From positions 16,097,001 through 16,161,000 of the forward strand of contig NW_026623100.1 of the NCBI RefSeq assembly GCF_023065955.2: a stretch of DNA of 64,000 bases, read 5' to 3'. Shown here piece by piece: positions 36,748 to 48,000 of the stretch. The stretch's first letter is position 1. Each line of letters begins with the position of its first letter. The position numbers and the translations under genes are program-made. This stretch comes from Ursus arctos (taxonomy: Eukaryota; Chordata; Mammalia; Carnivora; Ursidae). The notes beneath the pieces are model-generated. The model worked only from the letters and a program-made list of their open reading frames with translations. It was not told where the DNA came from and searched no databases.

Positions 36748-37924
36748 TCTTGTCATATTTCTTTCTTAGTCAAATATTATGTAGTAAACTGCCTAGTGTC
36801 AAAATTTAAAAGCAACATCTGTAAAATTTGAGAATAGTTTTAGGACTATACTTGGGTATGAAATCTTACAAAAATATTAAGACATGTTCTTCATTATGGC
36901 ACTGGTACCGCAGAAGATTCACCATCAAAGAAAGCATAAAATGAGAGTGATTTTGAGCAGTGAGCGACAAAATGCAGGGGCGTTAAAGAGCTATAAAAAC
37001 AAACAATATCTTGGACGTATACTCAGACACAGTGAGTCAGAGATTAGTGTGGTATTTTGTCATTTATTTAATAATCATGTTTACTCAATTCCCTTTATTG
37101 TGATGAACAATTTAATAAACATCCTTCAAGTTATAAGAAGACAAGTTTCTTCTTGATTAGGTGATAGCGTTAGACCTGGCAATGGAACATTTTGCAAATA
37201 AAGCCACAAAAATCCGTTGAAATTATTCTTGGGAAAAGTATATGGTTTGGGGGCTGGCAGTGTGTAACTTCCTGAAAACATCCAAAATACAAAAACAACA
37301 AAAATTGGGTCGATAACTTGTTCCTGATTTGATACTACTATTCTTTTTCACTTAAATTGCTGAACAGATCACAAAGTTCCAAAACCAGTTCTAGCAACTC
37401 AGATTTACAGGTTTAAAAGACTGATAGGATTTCCTTACCAAGTCAACCATCAAATAGTTAAATAGCTTATTTAATGTTCAAGTAAAATTCAAACTTTACA
37501 GGTACTCACTGTAACGTGACTATTTACATTAATCAGCTGGCAACAGGACTACTACTTAAATTATTGCTCAATAATTACTGCTCATAATTTTTTACTTGAT
37601 ATACACTTGTAAAAACTAATCAAATTTAGTTGTATCTTAAAATTGGTTTTTTCACCTTTCCTCTTTTGAATTCTTACTCTGATCTCTAAAACAGGGGGAA
37701 AAAAGCCTTTTAAAAATAGGTTATCTTATTACGGCTAGTCAAAATAACATTAAAAACACTTAATACTTAGAAAGCCTCAGGTCATTACAATTATTTTAAG
37801 ACTGTAATAATAGCATGTTGTAATTTGAATTCATTTGCACTGAAACAAATTATTGTCCTTCGTTCTACCTCAAAGGACTCATCAACATTGTTCTGCAATA
37901 TTAATCGAAGCTGGAATCATCTCA
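36748..37924. other. Repeat-free AT-rich stretch upstream of EPCAM
   Basis: About 1.2 kb without recognisable repeats or a convincing gene. On the - strand it would lie downstream of the open frame at 37925-38101, with an AATAAA at 37094-37099 in that orientation. Confidence 0.4.
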
Positions 37925-38101
37925 GTTCTCAGCATTTGGCTCTATGGGAATAGCTTTTCTTACATCTTCAAGTGCTAAAAGTGCTTGTAAAAAAGGTAGA
38001 AGAATGAGAATAACTATAAAGAACACGAATTTGTCATCCCATGAAAGCCAGGGAGAGTTCTCTTTTTCTAGTTTCAAAGGAGCGTGGCTGCCAGGTGAAG
38101 C
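37925..38101 (-). other. Unassigned 59-codon open frame with membrane-like segment
   Basis: On the - strand an open frame runs from just after a TGA (38102-38104) to TGA at 37922-37924. It reads ...KENSPWLSWDDKFVFF, then a hydrophobic run IVILILLPFLQALLAL, then EDVRKAIPIEPNAEN. There is no Met, so it could only be a spliced 3' exon, a retrocopy remnant, or chance in AT-rich DNA. A weak acceptor (CAG ending at 38088) is possible. About 1.2 kb of repeat-free AT-rich sequence follows, as a 3' UTR would. I do not recognise the protein. Confidence 0.25.
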
Positions 38102-38111
38102 TCAAAGGTCT

Positions 38112-38291
38112 ACTTTTTTTTTTTTTTTAATATTTATTTATTTGAGAGCATGAGCAGGGGGAGAGGGTGAGGGAGAAGCAGACTCCCTACTGAGCAGGGA
38201 GCCAGATGTGGGGCACGATCCCAGGACCTGGGATCCTGACCAGAGCCTAAGGCAGATAGATGCTTAACCAACTGAGCCACCCAGGTGCGCC
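38112..38291 (-). mobile_element. canSINE, antisense
   Basis: TSD-like aggtctacttttt and cggtcaacttttt. Lies about 0.7 kb upstream of the EPCAM ATG, outside the CpG island. Confidence 0.87.
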
Positions 38292-38596
38292 GGTCAACTT
38301 TTTAAAAAATTTTTATTATTTTTTATTGTGGTTTGGACGGTACTCCCGCTTTCCTTTGTATTCCATTTTAGCCTCCACCTTCCTCTTCCCAGACATCTCA
38401 CTCTTCCTTCAGGCCCCATTTCTTCAAGGTTTCAGCGTCGGCTCCCTCTAGTAAAAGGAAGACTCAGTTTTTCTCAGTGGCCACCAAGGGTCCTTGCCAA
38501 CTGTCACGATCGCAGCCCACCGCCCTTCCAGCCCCCAACTGGCAGCCGCAGGAGGAAGTACCTGCCGGCCGGGCGGGGCTGGCCGCCGCCCGCGAA

Positions 38597-38602
38597 CACC
38601 TG
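38597..38602 (+). promoter_or_regulatory. E-box CACCTG in EPCAM promoter
   Basis: A CACCTG element of the type bound by ZEB1/SNAI repressors, which are known to repress epithelial genes including EPCAM. It lies 385 nt upstream of the ATG; occupancy is not shown by sequence. Confidence 0.35.
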
Positions 38603-38680
38603 GGGAGGGGGGTGGCGCCCCAACGGCCGCGAAAGGTGTGGGGGAGGGGCGCTTGCTTCCTCCCGCCCGCCCCCAGTCGG

Positions 38681-38687
38681 TGACTCA
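38681..38687 (+). promoter_or_regulatory. AP-1-like site TGACTCA in EPCAM promoter
   Basis: Exact AP-1/TRE heptamer about 300 nt upstream of the start codon. Function is inferred from the motif alone. Confidence 0.4.
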
Positions 38688-38986
38688 ACGCCGGGAACCT
38701 GCGGACAAAGGTGCGCAGCCTGGGGCAGGGCCCGGGAGGCGGGGCCGCCAAGTCGGCCAGGTCTGCTCCGCCCCGCCGCGCCCGCAGAGTGCGCAGTACT
38801 TCGGCGAGCTCGCATCGTCGGCCAGGCAGCACCTCGCCGCCGTCCTTCCGACGCGGACCCGCGCGTCCCAGGCCTCGCGTCCCCGGCCGGCCAGCGGGCT
38901 CCGGCGCCCCGCTCCCTCCGCGTGCCTCGCCCCTTCCCGCGAGCCCCCAGCCCGCCCCGCGCCCCTCTCGACGACGCGCGCGCAGT

Positions 38987-39062
38987 ATGGCGCGCTCTCA
39001 GGTCCCCGCGTTCGGGCTCCTGTTCGCGGCGGCCACCCTGGCGGTGGCCGTGGCTCAGAAAG
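38987..39062 (+). CDS. EPCAM: EPCAM coding exon 1
   Basis: Encodes residues 1-25 plus one base: [10 protein letters not shown], then a Leu/Ala/Val-rich hydrophobic core, the secretory signal peptide, cleaved near Ala23-Gln24. The start is chosen because it is the first ATG with a purine three bases before it and G after it, it opens the signal peptide, and it gives the family exon length of 76 nt. The donor is GTAAGG at 39063. Confidence 0.97.
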
Positions 39063-42000
39063 GTAAGGAGCAGAGTTGTGGGCTTGGCCGGGTCGGGGAC
39101 GTCCCTCGGCATCCGAGACGGAGATGGTGGGCAAGGGGCGGCCGGCCACGCTTTCCCGTCTGGAGCGGACCGCGCGGGGCTGACGCAGCCCAGGCCCTCT
39201 GCGCGAGGGAGGCGGCGGGAAGGCTCCCGCTCGCACGGCCGCGAGGGAGCCGTCTCACTTCGCAGCTGTGCACCGCTCTCCAGGATAATGGCCCCGAGCA
39301 GGGGCGGGGGGCAGGCAGGGAACAGAGCGGCCAAGTCCGGGGACTTTTCGGCCTCGGAGTGGGCCAGGGGGGCCAGGGGGGCCCGGGGCGGCGCGGGTGC
39401 CGCACGCCGTCCGAGCGCGCCCACGTCCTCCGGCCCGGGCGCGCGCTTGGCGGGGTCCTAGTGGGGCGGAAACTTGCAGCCGCCGGCAGGGGAGTCGGTG
39501 GCCACCAATCGCTGGCCCGCCCCTCCCCTCGGCACCTGTGGCTGGCCCCGGTTGTGAGTCTCGGGCGGGGACAGGTAGCTGCCGGGAGGCCGCCGGGGCC
39601 GCTGCGCACCTGCGCGCGGGAGCAAGTCTTCCTGGGCCTTCACGACCTGGCGTGGGAGTGTGGGTGTTTACTCTTTTTTAAGGATCGTGTAGGTAATGCC
39701 AAGTTTATTGTAGGGAACCCAGAAATATCGATATCTGTAAAGAGGAAAAACAAACCCACAATCCCAACACTTTAAGAGAATCCCATTATTAATCCCAGTA
39801 TATATATATATTTTTAGACATTGCTGTAAACATTGCCCTAAAGCGAAACAGTTTTGTATCTTGTGTGTGTGTGTTTTTACTCCCACATAACATCCAGAGT
39901 TTTCCGTTTCTTTTAGTCTTGGAAACCACGATGTCAGTGGTGACAGAACAATCTCTGGTGTGGAAGGTCGCGCCCTTTTCCACATATTGGACATGTGGTT
40001 TGATCACAGTTTCCTTAATTGGAATAAATATCTTGTCTGCCATTTGTTGATTTTTTTGTGAGATGGTGGCCAGAAGTAAAGTGGCAGTTGGCCAGAGTTT
40101 TCAGGAAAGGAAACCTTCACCAACAGAGCATGGGCCTAATGCATTACACTTTCAAAATAATGCAGTTTAATCAACTCCTGTTTTTCTAACTCCAGTCCAA
40201 GGCTGAGTACTTAATCTTAAATTGCTTTAAAGTGATGATAGTTGCTGTCGGTTCAGAAAAATCTGTACCTAATTGGTCTGTTTTAAATTTCACATCCCAT
40301 GGGCACGAAAAGGTGCTTTTGAGCTGTGATACAGTAGAGTGATGAATAAGGCTTTGACTCCTTGAGAGAAAGCCACTATCTCCTTCTGTGATCCCAATAC
40401 TGAGGTTAGTGCTGGACGAATTATATAGGTGGTTCATATTAATTATAACTTAAACGGGGAATAACTAAAACCAACTTGAGTTAGGAAGGAGCAATATAAA
40501 AAAAAAGATGGTTTGTCACAGTGGTTTTGTTGTTAATGATTGCGTTCTCTTAGGTAGACAAAAGGAATTAGAGGGGCTTGCCAATTTGAAGTTAAAACGA
40601 ACTTTTGAGATAGTCAAAGGTATAACTTTTTTTTTAAGGTTTTATTTGAGAGGGAGTAAGCGAGAGAGAGAGAGAGAGAGAGAGAAGGAAGGGGCAGAGG
40701 GAGAGGGAGAAGCAGACTCCCCTAAACTGGGAACCTGATGTGGGACTCCATCCCAGGACTCTGGGATCCCGATCCCAGTCGAAGGCAGTTGCTTAACCGA
40801 CTGAGCCACCCAGGTGCCCAAAGATAGAACTATTAAATTGGTATTAATATCCAGGATAAGCTGTGTAATATCACTTTGAAAGTTTGGTACTAAGATTTAA
40901 TTTGTTTAGGAAGGCCACAAACAGAAGTGCCCCCAAGTTCATGTGAAAGTATAATTTTTCCAAGATAAATTGTCCAAGGGTTGACTGTGATACCATTAAA
41001 CTCAAAAGCAAGCATTTCTTTTTAAGAAAATGGGCTGGGAGGAGGAAAGAAATGTGGGTTGTTCCAGATCCTGGAATCGGAATTGTGGATTTTCAGGAAA
41101 GAGTCAGTAGCTAACAAGCAAGGGTTTGTCTAGCCGTACCCAGGGAGCCGTACCTAAGACTGGGAGTATCATCATTGAGGCAAAGCTGAAAATGGTGTTG
41201 AGAGGGCTGTATTCTTGGCTTAAAAAAGTCAAATGGGAATGCATGCAAATTAGACTATGTGTCTGTGTGATATAAACAAACTATTTACCATAGTATCAGC
41301 CCCTCAAATTACAGCTGAAAAATAAAACAAATTACAGCCGAAAAAGAAAACATTTTAAGGCTTTGTGGACCTGTAACTTAGGCATTATTGTTAGAGTATC
41401 ATTTAGTTGAGACACCAGAGTTCATAGTCAGATTCACATTTTAAAATGGGATTTTGTTTTTTACTTCATGTAGCATGTGTCTGTGAAAACTACAAACTGA
41501 CCACAAACTGCTCCTTGAACACGTATGGTCAGTGCGAGTGTACTTCGCTTGGCGCACAGAATTCCGTCATCTGCTCAAAACGTGAGTAGAATATCCTCAT
41601 TGCCTTTAACTTCCTTCTTTAACTAATGTGTCTTGAGTCGGGAAGCGTTTTTGGGCTCAAATTTGAATCACGTTATTTTGTCAAAATTACCTCATAGCTG
41701 AAGCTTCTTGAAATTTAGAAAGTGAACGTGGGAACATGTAAGTCTGCAGTAATCTTTGGCTCTGGGAGTTTGGAGTTAAATTTTTTTTCCTAAAGCATAA
41801 AACTGCAGTTACTTTTCAGTGTGACATTAAGCTTTCTTTTCAGTGGCAACCAAATGTTTGGTGATGAAGGCCGAAATGACCAGCTCAAAGTCTGGGAGAA
41901 GAGTGAAACCTGAGGGGGCTTTCCAGAATAATGATGGGCTCTATGATCCCGACTGTGATGAGAAGGGGCTCTTTAAAGCCAAGCAGTGCAATGGCACCGC

Positions 42001-45000
42001 CACGTGCTGGTGTGTGAACACTGCGGGGGTCCGAAGAACGGATAAAGATGCTGAAATATCCTGCACCGAACGAGTGAGGACCTAGTGAGTTGGGCTGCCC
42101 TTATTCCTTGTTGTTCATGCTTTTCAGATTCGTTTAAGTAAATTTATTTTGGAATATATAATATGATTTGGTGATTTAGAATTCAAAAGAGAGGAAAGAG
42201 ATAGAATGCAAAGTTTCCGTTTTATCCCCCTCCCCCCGCGGCTACCCAGTTTACCTCCACAGACTGATGTCACCAGTTTGTTATAGAACCTTCCAGAGAT
42301 ATTTTATGAATTCACTAGCAATATGTTTTTCTTATTTAAAATTTTTTCCCTTGTGGTAGCATACTAAACATGGTTTTCCTCTTCTATTTTTACTTAACAC
42401 TGGTCAGATTTTAAAGTTAGATTAGTGTTAAATGTATATGAAAAATTTAAGTTGTTAATATATTTGCTCATTTATTGTGTTTTAAAATGAGGTATGGGGG
42501 TACCTGGGTGGCTCAGTGGTTGAGCGTCTGCCTTTGGCTCAGGGCGTGATCCCGGCGTTCTGGGATCGAGCCCCACATCAGGCTCCTCCGCTGGGAGCCT
42601 GCTTCTTCCTCTCCCACTCCCCCTGCTGGTGTTCCCTCTCTCGCTGGCTGTCTCTATCTGTCAAATAAATAAGTAAAATCTTAAAAAAAAATAAAATAAA
42701 ATGAGGTATGGTTACTCCTGAAACCAGTATTGCACTGTATGTTAACTAACTAGAATTTAAATAAAAGTTAAAGTAATAAAATAAAACCGAGGTATGGTTG
42801 CCTCAGATTTATATAGTAAAAAGGAACAGAAACACACTCAAGCTAGCTTAAGCAAAAGAGGTTTTATTAAAAGTGACTAGAGCTGGAAAGTTATCCAGAC
42901 CAAGGCAGGCACTCTCTCCTTTGGTCTTCCGGGGCTTTGCGGTCACTTTTCTCTGCTGCTCTCAGTGCCTTTTTGTCTCTTCCCTTGAGTGTAGCCCAGC
43001 ACGACCAGCTAAGCCTTGGTTTTGCATGGCCTTGAGTATGGGGGCCCAAAGCCAGAGGTTGACCTGTTCGAAAGGTTGACCTGGATGAGTGCTCCATGAG
43101 CAATGTGTGGGAGCCGAGGAAGACTGGAAGTGCGAATCTATTGCATAAATCCTTTTCTGTTGATTGTACTGTAGTTCCACTTGGGAATTTTGCTATTGGC
43201 TTATTAGGAAAATACTACAAAAGGCTGAGTTGTTATAGTTAATCATTAAATACTGTCTTTTTACTTTACAGCTGGATCATCATTGAACTAAAGCACAAAA
43301 CAAGAGAAACACCTTATGATATGGAAAGTTTGAAAACGTACGTACTGTTAAGGGCATTATATTTGCACAGTTGGTACTCAGGTCTTCATTCTAATTCATT
43401 AGAAAAACTAAAACATGTCTTAATGCTGCTTTATATTTATGAAAAAATGAGATACTATAATGTTTTAACCTTATTTTGAAATAGAGTTGCAAGAATAGTA
43501 CAGATTTCCTGTAGTTCTCTTCCACCAATGAACATTTTGCCCCATTTCCTATGTGTCTTGGGTATACTTTCTATATCTACCTCAACAAGTGTAGGTATTT
43601 TCCCCAGAACTATTGGAGAGCAAGTTGTAGACATCGTGCCCCTCTACCCCTAAATACTAGTGTACCTTTTCCTAGGAATAAAAGGCACTCTTGTTTTGTT
43701 TTGTTTTCCATTCTCTTTCTTGTAATCTCTGTGCCCAGCGTGGGACTTGAACTCACGACCCCAAGATAAGAGCCCTGTGCTCTGCCAGCTGAGCCAGCCA
43801 GGCTCCCCAAAAGGCACTCTGTTATATAACTACTTTACAGTTACCAAATTCAGGAAATTTAATGTTACACCATATTGTGCCAGTTTTCCCAATGTTGATC
43901 TTTATGGTTATTTTTTTTTCCCTTTTCACCCAGAACCCAATCTGAGATAATGTATTGCATCTGGTTGTGATGTTTTCGTCTCTCTTAATATGGAACACTG
44001 TCTTGGCCTTTCCTGGTTCTTCATGATAGTATTTTTGGAGAGTATAGGCAAATTATTTCACAGAATGTCCCTCAGATTTGAATTTACCTGATGTTTTCTC
44101 ATAATTAAATCCAGGTTAAGCATTTTTGACAGAAAAACTACATAAGTGATCGTATGTCCTTCTCAGTACTTCCCATCAGGAAGCGTATGATGTCTTGTCC
44201 TTTTGTTAGTGATGTTAACTGTGGCTAAGGGGATACCTATCAGGTTTGTAATGGAGAGTTACTGGTTACCTCTTGGTAATAATTTCTTTTAATTTTTTTA
44301 ATTTTTAAAAAAGATTTTATTTATTTGAGAAAGAGAAAGAGTCCACAAGCAGGGGGAGGGAGAAGCAGACTCCCCGCTGAGCGGGAAGCCCCACACAAGG
44401 GTCAGTCCCAGGACCCTGGGAGCGTGACCTGAGCTAAAGGCAGACGTTTGACCGACTGAGCCACCCAGGGTGCCTCAACTTTTTGTAATTAATAAATATA
44501 ATCTGTGGGCAGATACTGGGATCCCGTATGAATATCCTGTTTCTAATCAAACTAGAACTCAACAGTTTTAGCATCAATGGATGGATGATTCTAGCCTGAA
44601 TCAGTTATGATAGTTGCAAAGTGGCATAACATTTTTAAAACAAGTTTGATTAATGACAGTTCTAGAGCTTGAACTACCCGCTTAGTTAAAAAGTAGTGCT
44701 CTTTAAAAACAATAGTGCTTCTTAATGTAGTGTAGTACACTTTTTTAAGAACACAGATCTTTATTTACAGTGCGCTGAAGGATGCAATCACAACTCGTTA
44801 TCAGCTGGATCCTAAATACATCACAAATATTCTGGTAAGATTTTTGTTTTTAGTAAATGAGCTTTAGCAGAAAGTTAGTGGGATAGAATGGTTTGGGTGT
44901 GACTTTCAGTAGTGGTTAAATTGCATTTGAATAACAGTTTAAACCCTGGACGCTTAATAATTCAAATTTCCTGTTGTTTTCCTTCCATAGCCTTTGAAAA

Positions 45001-48000
45001 CCTCAGTTTTACCCTTAAGTAAAGTGTTGTATCTCTGGTTGAAAAATACTTGAAGAATGTGATGGAACTTTTTCAAGGCAGAAAATTTGTTTTTTTTTCC
45101 CCCCCAAGATTTTATTTATTTGACAGCCAGCGAGAGAGGGAACACAAGTGGGAGAGGAAGAAGCAGGCTCTCAGCGGAGCAGGTAGCTCGATTTGGGGCT
45201 CGATCCCAGGACCCTGGGATCACGCCCTGGGGCGAAGGCAGACGCTTAATGACTGAGCCACTCAGGCGCCCCCAAAATTTATGTCATTTTTAAGGACAGG
45301 AGGGACTATGCTTTTTTGTTCCTTAAAAGCAGAACATGGTAAATGCATACTGCATTTTGGATTGCATTTCTTTAGCATTTTATTTTTATTTTTTTTATTT
45401 TTTTAAAGATTTTATTTATTTATTTGAAAGAGAGCGAGAGGAGTGCAGTGAGCACGGAGGGAGAAGCAGGCTTCCCACTGAGCAGGGAACCCAAAGTGGG
45501 TCTCGACCCCAGGACCCTGGGATCATGACCTGAGCTGAAGGCAGGCGCTTACCTGACTGAGCCACCCAGACACCCTCAAATAAGATACTTTAATATCTTG
45601 TTTTACATTTTTTTTCAAGGGAAGAAAATACTCTTGAAAAGAAAATAGATTTTAAAACCTCCCAAGGATTTGTAAATTACAGTTACCTACTAATGGAAAG
45701 GAACACTGACAAATGTAGGTTACAGAAAATCAAAAACTGAATATTCTGATTTTCGAACCATGGTATTTTTACATGATTTTGGCTATATTGATATTAATTT
45801 GTATTTTTCATTTTCTCCCAGTATGAAAATGATCTTATCACTATTGATCTGATGCAAAATTCATCTCAGAAAACTCAGAATGATGTGGACATAGCTGACG
45901 TGGCTTACTATTTTGAAAAAGATGTGAGTATAATCTTCGTTTTATTCCTGTGTTTAGAAATGTTTCTGTCATGCCTCAAAGGATTTAAGATCTTTCATCA
46001 TCTTTTTCTCCACTCACACGTCATCCACACCTCTGTCTCTCAAGTGGTTCTTGCGCTGCGGCTAACTTTGTCCTCACCCCTCCATATTTCTCACATACTT
46101 TTCTGACCTGTTTGTTGTATGTTTATGCCTTTTTTGAAATTCTTTTACCTAGAATATTTTCTCTCGTAATTCTTACATAGTGCATCCTTGATAGTTTGTG
46201 TGTAGAGCCTTCTCCATTTTAATGTCCATGAACAAGAAGTTATGTAAGAAGTGCTGTGTAACAGTATGATTTCAAATTCGTTTTTGCTTTAATGTATTAC
46301 CATTAAAAAAAATAAACTTGAATATATTCTAGTGAGCCATTTTCTGATGAGAGCTGGGATTTGCTTCAAAATAAACTGGCCTGGGGGGTGGGGAATGGGA
46401 AGGGAGGAAGGATGAAACCACAAAGATCTTGGTAACGGTTTTTTCAGTGTATAATTGACAAGTAATTCTATGTGGCCGTGGTGGGTTGTTTTGTTTTGTT
46501 TTGTTTTTTGTTTTTTTGTTAAGATTTTATTTATTTGTCACAGCACAAGCAGGGGGAGAGGCAGGCTCCCCGCTGAGCAAGGACCGTGATGGGGGGACTC
46601 CATCCCAGGACTCTGGGATCACGACCTGAGCCACCCAGGCATCCCTGTGGTGGGTTTCATTAAATATTTTAAATTGCTTTTCTCCTTTTCAATACAGGTT
46701 AAAGACGAATCCTTGTTCCATTCCAATAGAATGGACCTCAGAGTAAATGGGGAACAATTGGATCTGGATCCCGGTCGAACTGCAATTTACTATGTTGATG
46801 AAAAACCACCTGAGTTTTCAATGCAGGGTCTGCAAGCCGGTATTATTGCTGTCATTGTGGTTGTGACCCTAGCAGTTATTGCTGGAATCGTTGTGCTGGT
46901 GAGTATAGAACAAGTCAACTTTCACTTAAGGGCATATTCTTTCAAGAAAAGGAGACAGCATGAGACAGCTACATCCATGTTCTGGAACATATTAATGAAA
47001 CAAAAGCTTCATTTTTTATAATTCTGTATAGTGAACGAATCTTTTGCATCTGGTCCTTTTTTTTTTTTTAATAAAATAATCACTTTCTGAAGCAAGAAAG
47101 CATACTAATCTGAGAAAAGCTCATAGCCGAGCCCCCACAGGTCAGTTACATGGCCATCAGGCAACAAATGTCCTTCAGTTCTCTCACTACCAACAGTCCT
47201 GCCAGGGCCAGTGCAAAACCCTTGAACTCCCAAACTGTTCAAAGAACCGCAACAACAGAACCCAATTAACGTTAGCATGGAAAGGATTGAAAGTGGTAAA
47301 TCGGAAGAGCAATTCTAAACAAAAGATTCGCAGATTGACTTTAGCAGTGCTCCAGCAGAAGGTACCACCTGAGCAGACAGGGTTTATTCTAGAAACGTAA
47401 GGATGTTCCAGCATTAGGAAATCTTAACAACGTAGCCGAATTCGGAAATAGGTTTGAGGGTATGTGGGAACTTAGATTTTCGGTTCAATGGAATTATACT
47501 TCGCTCTCCATCTGGAAGAAAAACAATGTCGAACTCCTATTTCACTGCGCCGCGGCGGGCCGTATTGCCCACCTGTGTGAATGGCACTTTATGGAGCAGC
47601 GCGCCTATGTTCAAGCCCCAATTCCAGATGGATTATAGTTAAAAATGTTAAAAAATTAGAACAAGTCTCAATTAATTTTGGAAATGTTTGTACAACCTTG
47701 TGGTAAAGGGAGCCAAGTAAGGCAAGAAATTTGGAATCCATGAATAAAAAGATACATATTTGACTGAATTGAAATTAAACATTTTGTTTGGCAAAGATAC
47801 TGGAAAGTGAAAAATGTCAGTGACCAGCTGGGGGAAATCTCCATGATGCACAAAACAAAAAAGGTGGTTATGCATAACATACAATGAGTTCTCACAAATT
47901 GATGAGAAAATTAAAGAATAACAGAAGGCATGGATAGATGATTTACAGGAGAAATCCAGTGGGGAAATACACGCATGAGAGAGTCACCGAAATCTACTTG

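Larger units (their letters stand above)
38500..39640. promoter_or_regulatory. EPCAM: CpG island over EPCAM promoter, exon 1 and 5' intron 1
   Basis: GC-rich, CpG-dense block starting about 490 nt before the ATG and running about 580 nt into intron 1. No TATA box is evident. It contains GC boxes, the TGACTCA site at 38681 and CACCTG E-boxes. Long open frames on both strands here are GC artefacts, not genes. Confidence 0.85.
43460..44640 (-). mobile_element. L1M 3' fragment, antisense, EPCAM intron 4
   Basis: gcaagaatagtacagatttc, agaatgtccctcagatttga, cagtacttcccatcaggaag, aatatcctgtttctaatcaa; interrupted by two SINEs. Confidence 0.65.

Noticed and set aside
38328..39775. Long open frames of up to 377 codons on both strands around EPCAM exon 1
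   Set aside because: CpG island composition removes stop codons in all frames; the true product is the EPCAM exon 1 frame only.
41508..41516. New N-glycosylation sequon N37-C-S in EpCAM
   Set aside because: The middle residue is a conserved disulfide cysteine and N-C-S sites are rarely used.
45852..46106. Open frame extending EPCAM exon 6
   Set aside because: It is exon 6 coding sequence read past the GTGAGT donor.
47090..47350. Possible processed pseudogene in EPCAM intron 7
   Set aside because: Broken frames gave no recognisable protein and the adjoining sequence is L1-like.
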